From: Planctomycetaceae bacterium
GTDB taxonomy: Bacteria > Planctomycetota > Planctomycetia > Pirellulales > Thermoguttaceae
Reading direction: 5' to 3'
NCBI GenBank assembly: GCA_009783865.1
Contig: WRCR01000083.1
Location: 1-11,490, forward strand
Length of the DNA: 11,490 nucleotides
This document shows positions 6,352-11,490 of this stretch, one piece after another. Made by a program: the position numbers and the translations under genes. The notes beneath the pieces are model-generated. The model worked only from the letters and a program-made list of their open reading frames with translations, made no database searches and was not told where the DNA came from. How positions within the stretch are numbered: the stretch's first letter is position 1; each line of letters starts with the position of its first letter.

Positions 6352-6396
6352 GGACATGCCGTTAAACACGCGCCGCCCTGTAAAAGTTTGCAGCGG
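6352..6396 (-). pseudogene. Second antisense ferredoxin-end remnant with degraded RLP-like tail (copy D)
   Basis: Bases 6352-6378 match 8191-8217 and 3009-3035 at 22 of 27 positions each. On the minus strand they read ACLTACP, close to the CLTVCP of the NuoE-NuoF fusion. The next bases (CTGTAAAAGTTTGCAG) resemble copy B over 3036-3052. It begins 4 bases after the M14 stop codon. The match is weaker than in copy B and could be overcalled. Confidence 0.5.
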
Positions 6397-6408
6397 TTTA
6401 GAGTTTCT

Positions 6409-6436
6409 TTGAATTTTCATTTTTATATGTTATACT
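6409..6436 (+). promoter_or_regulatory. Predicted promoter of the tRNA-like stretch
   Basis: TTGAAT (6409-6414) and TATACT (6431-6436) are separated by 16 A/T-rich bases. The predicted start near 6443 lies about 35 bases before the first tRNA-shaped sequence, as expected for a tRNA-type transcription unit. It supports transcription of this otherwise gene-free stretch. Confidence 0.5.
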
Positions 6437-6477
6437 ACAGTATCTTTGTCTTACCGCAGGCGCGTCCGGTTGAGCCA

Positions 6478-6547
6478 AACGAAGTAGTTCAAGGGCAGAA
6501 CATCCGATTAGAATCGGAAGACGCGGGTTCGATTCCCGCCGAAAGTG
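6478..6547 (+). ncRNA. tRNA-like sequence 1 (acceptor stem not formed)
   Basis: The order and spacing are those of a tRNA: TA at 6485-6486, D arm GTTC/GAAC (6487-6490 and 6498-6501), anticodon-type arm TCCGA/TCGGA (6503-6507 and 6514-6518), 4-base variable region, T arm GCGGG/CCCGC (6523-6527 and 6535-6539) with the invariant TTCGATT loop. The D and T arms resemble a glycine-type tRNA. Two things are wrong for a normal tRNA. The anticodon loop has six bases (TTAGAA). The bases expected to form the acceptor stem (6478-6484 with 6540-6546) pair at only two of seven positions. No CCA is encoded. It is a decayed tRNA gene or a tRNA-like RNA, and no amino acid should be assigned. Confidence 0.55.
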
Positions 6548-6591
6548 AAGTGATGAACCGAATGTGTTCCGCGACGGGTTTTACGAGACAA

Positions 6592-6663
6592 AGGTGGGTA
6601 GCTCAGTGGGAGAGCATCGGATACAGGTTCCGACTGGCACGGGTTCGACTCCCGTCTTACGAT
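6592..6663 (+). ncRNA. tRNA-like sequence 2 (weak acceptor stem, no U33)
   Basis: The D arm GCTC/GAGC (6601-6604 and 6612-6615), anticodon-type arm TCGGA/TCCGA (6617-6621 and 6629-6633), 5-base variable region and T arm ACGGG/CCCGT (6639-6643 and 6651-6655) with loop TTCGACT are all perfect and correctly spaced. The seven-base anticodon loop is TACAGGT. It has A where the universal U33 belongs, and the triplet in anticodon position would be CAG, which would not fit a short variable arm. The acceptor stem can form only five pairs (two of them G-U) with mismatches at its open end, and no CCA is encoded. Like its neighbour it keeps the body of a tRNA but not the ends. Further weak resemblance around 6661-6705 was not strong enough to call. 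Confidence 0.55.
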
Positions 6664-7029
6664 GCGGTGGTAAAACATCGCTGTCGATTCGAAGCCGGCT
6701 GGGCGGAGAGAACTTTTCGGACATTCCCGGCGAAAAACATAACTTCGGTTGCGTTGTTCCGCACTTGGAAACGCTGCTTTGCAATACGCAGATACCGTTT
6801 CAAGAATCCTTCACTCCAAAACATTTTGTGACCAGCGCGCATCGGCAGAACTCCGGTTTTGCCGCTGGTGCTATGGAATCAGATGGCTTCGGGCGGCGGA
6901 TACTGAAACTCAAGCCGTATTCCGCAGCGGAAACAAGAGAATGAACGGGGAGGTCTTTTTGTCCGGTCGGCAGTTTTTGAATTTTCCCGACAGTTCCGCA
7001 GATATAAACAACCTTTTTCGGAGAATCCA
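6664..7029 (+). other. Stretch without a recognisable gene
   Basis: Open frames cross this stretch, but none has family-like sequence, a ribosome site or a consistent start. The last part holds a possible promoter for the SPFH gene (6977-7006) and its ribosome site (GGAG at 7020-7023). A weak stem GTCGG/CCGAC (about 6966-6990) is the only other structure noticed. The stretch could contain the remainder of the tRNA-like transcript. Confidence 0.5.
6977..7006 (+). promoter_or_regulatory. Possible promoter of the SPFH protein gene
   Basis: TTGAAT (6977-6982) and GATATA (7001-7006) are separated by 18 bases, with the ATG 24 bases further on. The -35 region shares TTGAATTTTC with the predicted tRNA-like promoter at 6409. 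Weak pattern evidence. Confidence 0.35.
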
Positions 7030-8169
7030 ATGAAAATCGTTCGAAAATGCCTTTTCTGGTCAGAGTACAAAGTATTGAAAAACGAATACGGTTTGCACTT
7101 CGTTGATAACGAATTCACCGAGGTTTTGAAGCCGGGAACGTATTGGTTTTTCAACGGGAAAAGTGAACATCGAGTCGAAGAATCTCACAAACTAATGCCG
7201 TGGATTCTCTGTTCCCGCCTTGAGGAAATACTGGTTTCCGATAAGTTGCAGGGACTGGCGGAAGTCATTGATTTGAAAGAAGACCAGCGGGCATTGGTTT
7301 GGATTGACGGACGCTTTCACACTGTTCTCAAGCCGGGACGAACCGCTTATTGGCTCGGACCTAAACAGGTATCCGTAGAAACAGTTGATGCAAAGACAAC
7401 CCGGTTTCAGCATCCGCTGCTGCAAACTATCATTCAAACGCCGAGCGGCAAACAACTGCTGCAGCCGCTGATTGTCCCGCCGTATCACACCGGCTTGCTT
7501 TACTATGATGGTAAATTCACCGAAGCATTGCCGCCGGGCTTATATGCGTTCTGGAAAGATATAACCGATGTCAAATTGACGAATATCGACTTGCGGGAAC
7601 AGACCATTGATATAACCGGTCAGGAATTGATGACGGCGGATAACGTCACGCTCCGTGTCAATACCTACGTTTGTTTTAAGGTGATTGATGCCGAAAAGAC
7701 GGCGAGAACTGTTGACGATGTGCAGAAAGCATTGTATCGGGAATCGCAATTAGTATTGCGGAAAGTTCTCGGCAAGCGGGAACTGGAACAGTTTTTGTCG
7801 GATAAGACCGAATTGACAAATGAAGCGGAACAGATGCTGCAATCGAAAACAGCGGCATTGGGTATTTCAGTACAGGCGTTTGGAATCCGGGACGTGATTT
7901 TGCCCGGCGAAATGAAGGAACTGCTTAACAAGGTAACGGAAGCAAAGAAGGCAGCGGAAGCGAATCTGATAGTGCGGCGTGAAGAAACGGCTGCGATGCG
8001 CAGTCAGGCAAACACGGCGAAACTGCTGGAAAATAATCCTACGCTGATGCGGCTGCGGGAATTGGAGATTTTGGAAAAGTTAATTGCTTCCGGCAAACTG
8101 CAAATCGTTATCGGCGAAAAAGGTCTGGCGGACAAAATTGTAAATCTGCTGTTGGCGGCGGACGGTTAA
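7030..8169 (+). CDS. SPFH/band 7 domain protein (slipin-like) with triple N-terminal repeat
   Basis: A 379-residue protein. Residues about 180-320 form an SPFH/band-7 domain (VKLTNIDLREQTIDITGQEL, VTLRVNTYVCFKV, ALYRESQLVLRKVLG, LGISVQAFGIRDV). It ends in the usual charged helix (KVTEAKKAAEANLIVRREE) that drives oligomerisation, and a helical tail. Before it, one motif occurs three times: residues 20-41, 87-109 and 154-175, each of the form 'G/A-L-x-x-x-D-x-x-F-x-x-x-L-x-P-G-x-Y-x-F/W'. No hydrophobic membrane anchor is visible, unlike classical slipins and stomatins, so the protein may be soluble or peripherally attached. SPFH proteins build ring or cage assemblies that organise membranes or control proteases; the partner here is unknown. 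GGAG 6 bases upstream supports the start. The stop overlaps that of the convergent NuoE-NuoF gene. Confidence 0.85.
   Translation: MKIVRKCLFWSEYKVLKNEYGLHFVDNEFTEVLKPGTYWFFNGKSEHRVEESHKLMPWILCSRLEEILVSDKLQGLAEVIDLKEDQRALVWIDGRFHTVLKPGRTAYWLGPKQVSVETVDAKTTRFQHPLLQTIIQTPSGKQLLQPLIVPPYHTGLLYYDGKFTEALPPGLYAFWKDITDVKLTNIDLREQTIDITGQELMTADNVTLRVNTYVCFKVIDAEKTARTVDDVQKALYRESQLVLRKVLGKRELEQFLSDKTELTNEAEQMLQSKTAALGISVQAFGIRDVILPGEMKELLNKVTEAKKAAEANLIVRREETAAMRSQANTAKLLENNPTLMRLRELEILEKLIASGKLQIVIGEKGLADKIVNLLLAADG
8166..8169. other. Shared TTAA stop-codon overlap of convergent genes
   Basis: The TAA of the SPFH gene (8167-8169, plus) and the TAA of the NuoE-NuoF gene (8168-8166, minus) overlap within TTAA. 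There is no room for a terminator between the two genes, so transcripts must run into each other's coding region. Confidence 0.95.
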
Positions 8170-10505
8170 CTCCGTTCTACCGCCTTGTGCGGACATACCG
8201 TCAAACACGTTCCGCACTTCGTACATTTATCGCTGATAATGCGGTGCTGCTGATATGGTACCGAAGGTATTGCACCCGCCGCACAAGCGCGGCTGCACAT
8301 AGAACAGCCGTTGCAATTCCCGTTGATGCGGTATTCAATCAGCGGCAAACACTTACCGGCTGGACAGCGTCCCTTCAAATGTTCTTCGTATTCACTGCGG
8401 AAATACTTCAGCGTTGACAACACAGGATTCGGAGCGGTCTTGCCCAATCCGCAAAATGAACCGGCTTTAACTTGACGAGCAAGCAATTCCAATTCGTTCA
8501 AGTCGTCCTTCTTACCCTTTCCGCTGCATAGATTTTCGAGTATGTCCAGCATTCTCCGTGTTCCGACCCGGCAGAAGGTACACTTGCCGCAACTTTGTTC
8601 TTGCGTGAAAGACAGAAAATATCGTGCGATGTCAACCATGCAATCGTTGTTGTCCAGCACAACGAGTCCGCCGGAACCCATTATCGCTCCGATTTCGGCA
8701 AGCGATTCATAATCCACCGATGTATCGGACAACCATTCGGGAACGCAGCCGCCGGAAGGACCGCCGATTTGCACCGCCTTGAAAGTATTATCGGCATGAC
8801 TAGTACCGCCGCCGATTTCTTCAACGATTTCCCGCACTGTGATTCCCATCGGGACTTCAATGAGACCGCCGCGTTTGACTTTACCGGCAAGCGAAAAAAC
8901 CTTCGTTCCTTTACTCTTCTCGGTTCCGAACTTTGCGAAGGTTTCCGCTCCGTGCTGCGGAACATCGGAAAAAATAAACGGAACCAGCGAATATGTTTCA
9001 ACATTGTTGACCAAAGTCGGCTTGCCGTACAAACCGGAAACAGCGGGAAACGGCGGACGCAAACGCGGCATACCCCTCCGTCCTTCCATCGATTCCAGCA
9101 AAGCGGTTTCTTCTCCGCAAACAAAAGCACCGGCACCTTCCTTGATGGACAAGTCAAACGAAAAACCGCTGCCTAATATGTTTTCGCCGAGCAGATTGTT
9201 TTCATAACATTGTTTCAAAGCGTTGCGTATACGTTCCACTGCGAGCGGATATTCTGCACGGATATAAAAGAAACCTTGTCTTGCTCCGACTGTATAAGCG
9301 GCGATACTGATTCCTTCGATAATCCGAAACGGAAATGATTCCAATAACATTCTGTCCATGAAGGCACCGGGGTCTCCTTCATCGCCGTTGCATACAATGT
9401 ATTTTTCCGAGCCGGTTGCTGATAAAACGGCTTCCCACTTCTTGAAGGTTGGAAAGCCCGCTCCGCCGCGCCCGCGAAGTCCCGCCGTTTCCAATTCCGC
9501 AATGATTTTCTCCGAAGTCCGGCGTTCCGTTAAAACACGCTTCAATGCACGAAAGCCGTTATGATTCTGATAGTCCGCTAAATCAATCGGATTGATTTCG
9601 CCGCAGCAGTCCATCGCAATGCGCTGCTGTCTGCCCAAAAATGAACTGACGGGATACTGCCCGAATTCAAGCAGATTCTCTTTCGAAGCATCGGGAAATT
9701 CATTACTCCAGAGTTCTTCGAGAAAATTACTGCATCGTTCTTTGAAACGGTAAGTCCAATGTTTTGCCTTATAATTGCGCAGCAGAATCGTCTTAACATG
9801 TTCTGCTTGTACTTTAGCGTAGAATCGTGAAACCTTTTTCCTCGTGACGGTTTCCAGCAGCGGTGTTTGATGACACATTCCAACGCAGCCGACCGGCTCG
9901 ATGTTAATGTCGAGGTTTGCTTCGCTGATAATCCGTTGAACTTCACGATAGACGGCAGCACTGCCTTGCGCTTGACAGCAGGAACCGAGACCGATTTTAA
10001 CCGTCTCGATTTCGGTTCCCTGCACAAAAGATAAAGCCGAAGCAGTACCGTTCTTTTCCCGATTTTGAAAGTCCTCTAGTACATCCGGTACCGAAGACGG
10101 TGTTAAATGACCGTAAGTGATTCCGTCAATCTGCACCACCGGTGCTAAAGTACAGCAGCCGAGACAAGCGACTTTCTGTACCGTGAATTGCCGGTCTTTA
10201 TCGGTATCATCGCCGTCCGCAAGTTGCAGTGTTTCCCGAAAAGCGTTGAGAATTCCTTCCGCGCCTTTGACGTGACAAGCAGTACCGGTGCAGACGCAGA
10301 TGATATGTTCGCCGGTCGGTTTATGCCGGAATTGGTCGTAAAAAGTTGCAATGCCGGTCAGAGCAGACGGCGTGATTTCAGTGCGGCGGCAGATTTCTTC
10401 GAGAACTTCCTGCGGCAAATACCGGTAATGTTTCTGCACCGCTTGCAGAATCGGGAGCAGAGCGTCTTTCGATTTACCGTGCTGTTCGAGAATTGCTTCG
10501 AGCAT
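8166..10505 (-). CDS. NuoE-NuoF (HydC-HydB) fusion: NADH-binding diaphorase subunit
   Basis: I place the start at ATG 10505, giving 779 residues (MLEAILEQHG); GGAAG lies 10 bases upstream and the preceding gene stops 2 bases away. A TTG at 10544 would add 13 residues and overlap that gene. Residues 1-150 are a NuoE/HydC domain with [2Fe-2S] ligands in CTGTACHVKG and CLGCCTLAP. A second thioredoxin-like [2Fe-2S] domain follows (GLGSCCQAQGS, GCVGMCHQTP). Then comes the NuoF FMN/NADH domain (LRGRGGAGFP, CNGDEGDPGAFMDR, GAGAFVCGEETALL), the NuoF Fe-S motif (SCGKCTFCRVGTRRM, then FCGLGKTAPNP) and two C-terminal [4Fe-4S] clusters (CNGCSMCSRAC, CTKCGTCLTVCP). This is the NAD(P)H-oxidising or -reducing part of a multisubunit hydrogenase or a similar bifurcating complex. 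The catalytic HydA-type or other partner is not in the window. All key residues appear intact. Confidence 0.95.
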   Translation of the reverse strand: MLEAILEQHGKSKDALLPILQAVQKHYRYLPQEVLEEICRRTEITPSALTGIATFYDQFRHKPTGEHIICVCTGTACHVKGAEGILNAFRETLQLADGDDTDKDRQFTVQKVACLGCCTLAPVVQIDGITYGHLTPSSVPDVLEDFQNREKNGTASALSFVQGTEIETVKIGLGSCCQAQGSAAVYREVQRIISEANLDINIEPVGCVGMCHQTPLLETVTRKKVSRFYAKVQAEHVKTILLRNYKAKHWTYRFKERCSNFLEELWSNEFPDASKENLLEFGQYPVSSFLGRQQRIAMDCCGEINPIDLADYQNHNGFRALKRVLTERRTSEKIIAELETAGLRGRGGAGFPTFKKWEAVLSATGSEKYIVCNGDEGDPGAFMDRMLLESFPFRIIEGISIAAYTVGARQGFFYIRAEYPLAVERIRNALKQCYENNLLGENILGSGFSFDLSIKEGAGAFVCGEETALLESMEGRRGMPRLRPPFPAVSGLYGKPTLVNNVETYSLVPFIFSDVPQHGAETFAKFGTEKSKGTKVFSLAGKVKRGGLIEVPMGITVREIVEEIGGGTSHADNTFKAVQIGGPSGGCVPEWLSDTSVDYESLAEIGAIMGSGGLVVLDNNDCMVDIARYFLSFTQEQSCGKCTFCRVGTRRMLDILENLCSGKGKKDDLNELELLARQVKAGSFCGLGKTAPNPVLSTLKYFRSEYEEHLKGRCPAGKCLPLIEYRINGNCNGCSMCSRACAAGAIPSVPYQQHRIISDKCTKCGTCLTVCPHKAVERS

Positions 10506-10507
10506 GT

Positions 10508-11356
10508 CTAAAATTCTTCCGGTGTTTTCCACGGGTTTTGCCAATCACCCCAATGTTCAAGATATTGACTATAAACAGGGAATTTTTCTGTTTGCGATGA
10601 AATCCAGTCCTTTGTTTTCTGAACGAGATTATGTTCTTCGCCTAGCGGCAGGTTGCCGGTCAACATCATTGTCCGCAGGAAAACGAAGTAAGTATCTAAA
10701 ACATCGCAGCGGCAGTAATCGTTGATTTGTTTGAGTGCTTCGCTTCGGTCATCGGGATTGCCGTCGTAAATATCCTGCACCATAAATCCCTGCATGTTCA
10801 TTTTTCCGGGCTTGCCGAGAAGATTGGCGGCAAGATTTAATCCGCCGTTGAATCGGGCAGCACCGAAGTTTGTCAAGATGTCGAACAGGTCGATGTGCGA
10901 TTTCATGTTGAATCTATTGCGCGGCTGTTCAAAGGTTTTCGAGTTTGCTGCGAACCAATCAGGAATCGGAATGCCGTATCGAAATGCTGCTAATTCGAGC
11001 ATCGGAATATCAAAACCGCGTCCGTTGAAACTAACCAGTGTCGGCTGTTTATATTTTTTCCAGCCCCTCCAAAATTTGGCACAAATTTCGTGAGAGCGGT
11101 ACTGCGGTTCGTCAATCGCAACAATATCGAGGAGTTCGTATTTGTCGCTGACTTTCCCGATAACTACGGAGACGGGAATCTGAAACGTGTATGGAATAAA
11201 ATCGGAGTCGCCGTTTGTTCTTTTGAGAAGTTCATCACGGTATTCCCGAATAGCGTTTTCGGGCGGCACTTTACCGGCAAAATGCACTTTGGAAATAAGT
11301 TGTGCGTCCGCAACACTTTCAATATCGAAAACCAAATACGCAGGAGAGTCAGTCAT
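10508..11356 (-). CDS. Predicted 3'-5' exonuclease, PolB-like (DEDDy type)
   Basis: A 282-residue protein of the 'predicted 3'-5' exonuclease related to the exonuclease domain of PolB' family. Exo I is FDIES (D11, E13), Exo II is SFNGRGFDIP (N111, D116) and Exo III is YCRCD (Y214, D218), so all four acidic residues and the tyrosine of a DEDDy nuclease are present. It should digest single-stranded or mismatched 3' ends with two metal ions. No polymerase domain is attached. It is the first gene of a two-gene unit with the NuoE-NuoF fusion, which starts 2 bases after its TAG. The pairing is probably transcriptional convenience, since no joint function is known. The ATG at 11356 has no clear Shine-Dalgarno sequence, but lies just after a good promoter. 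Confidence 0.9.
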   Translation of the reverse strand: MTDSPAYLVFDIESVADAQLISKVHFAGKVPPENAIREYRDELLKRTNGDSDFIPYTFQIPVSVVIGKVSDKYELLDIVAIDEPQYRSHEICAKFWRGWKKYKQPTLVSFNGRGFDIPMLELAAFRYGIPIPDWFAANSKTFEQPRNRFNMKSHIDLFDILTNFGAARFNGGLNLAANLLGKPGKMNMQGFMVQDIYDGNPDDRSEALKQINDYCRCDVLDTYFVFLRTMMLTGNLPLGEEHNLVQKTKDWISSQTEKFPVYSQYLEHWGDWQNPWKTPEEF

Positions 11357-11389
11357 GTTCGTCGTAGATATGTAAAATTATTTTTTCAT

Positions 11390-11417
11390 ATTATCCGAAT
11401 TTTTAGCGGAATTGCAA
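11390..11417 (-). promoter_or_regulatory. Predicted sigma70-type promoter of the exonuclease and NuoE-NuoF unit
   Basis: On the minus strand TTGCAA (11417-11412) and GATAAT (11395-11390) are separated by 16 bases. TAATAT shifted by two bases gives an 18-base spacer as the alternative. Transcription would start near 11382, leaving a leader of about 26 bases. Confidence 0.5.
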
Positions 11418-11429
11418 GACGGTATATTT

Positions 11430-11457
11430 AGCCGGTACTCCGGCTGCAAGTTTTTTT
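11430..11457 (+). terminator. Possible hairpin terminator
   Basis: AGCCGG (11430-11435) and CCGGCT (11440-11445) form a 6-bp stem with loop TACT. After GCAAG comes a run of seven T (11451-11457). The T run is five bases from the stem, longer than ideal. No plus-strand gene ends just upstream, so it may instead block antisense transcription or be an upstream regulatory hairpin. Confidence 0.35.
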
Positions 11458-11463
11458 CACGTT

Positions 11464-11490
11464 GTTCGTTTAGCGGACGGTTCAACGAAC
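11464..11490. repeat. Inverted repeat at the window edge
   Basis: GTTCGTT (11464-11470) and AACGAAC (11484-11490) are exact reverse complements around a 13-base spacer, and may continue beyond the window. It could be an operator or the hairpin of a terminator belonging to a gene outside the window. Confidence 0.5.

Noticed and set aside
6388..6944. Open frames across the tRNA-like stretch
   Set aside because: They translate the tRNA arms into protein, have no family resemblance or ribosome site, and conflict with the tRNA-type structure.
8187..8417. Plus-strand frame antisense to the ferredoxin domain
   Set aside because: The minus-strand reading carries eight correctly spaced cluster cysteines, so the plus-strand frame is a shadow.
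1..11490. CRISPR array
   Set aside because: No evenly spaced short direct repeats with unique spacers were found in either intergenic stretch.

Overview
This is a bacterial chromosomal window. Its layout is mixed: intact metabolic and housekeeping-type genes on the right, and a patchwork of shortened genes and gene fragments on the left. I favour an anaerobic member of the Planctomycetota or a related PVC group. The grounds are a secreted LTxxQ-repeat protein, a BamB/PQQ-type propeller, a secreted cytosolic-carboxypeptidase-like M14 enzyme, a NuoE-NuoF (HydC-HydB) fusion, and short, weakly SD-preceded starts. This is inference from gene content, not proof.

Left part (1-5000). The window opens inside a RuBisCO-like protein gene (RLP, + strand). 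Next come a RhuM-family gene with a large internal in-frame deletion (+) and a secreted LTxxQ-repeat protein on the minus strand with its own promoter. A PQQ-type beta-propeller gene (+) follows that appears to have lost its normal 5' end, then two small genes, one with two CxxC pairs and one with two membrane segments. Fragments of the RLP gene recur here. The RLP 3' end (1043-1094) is found again at 3071-3122 and 4958-4996, each time just before the next plus-strand gene. The copy at about 3000-3122 is a composite, with an antisense piece of a ferredoxin-domain 3' end joined to two non-adjacent pieces of an RLP gene.

Middle (5000-7030). A complete M14 metallocarboxypeptidase gene (+) is followed by another remnant of the same composite repeat. 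After that comes a promoter-led stretch with two tRNA-shaped sequences that have good D, anticodon and T arms but poor acceptor stems. From about 6665 to 7029 no gene can be recognised.

Right part (7030-11490). A soluble SPFH/band-7 protein with a threefold N-terminal repeat (+) ends tail to tail with the NuoE-NuoF fusion (-), the two stop codons sharing TTAA. The fusion has all flavin, NADH and Fe-S motifs of the diaphorase part of an NAD-linked or electron-bifurcating hydrogenase. Upstream, two bases away on the same strand, is a PolB-like 3'-5' exonuclease with its own predicted promoter. Two hairpins lie at the right edge.

No CRISPR array, transposase, integrase, rRNA or complete insertion sequence is visible. 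The strongest candidates for something new are the composite-repeat mosaic and the tRNA-like pair.
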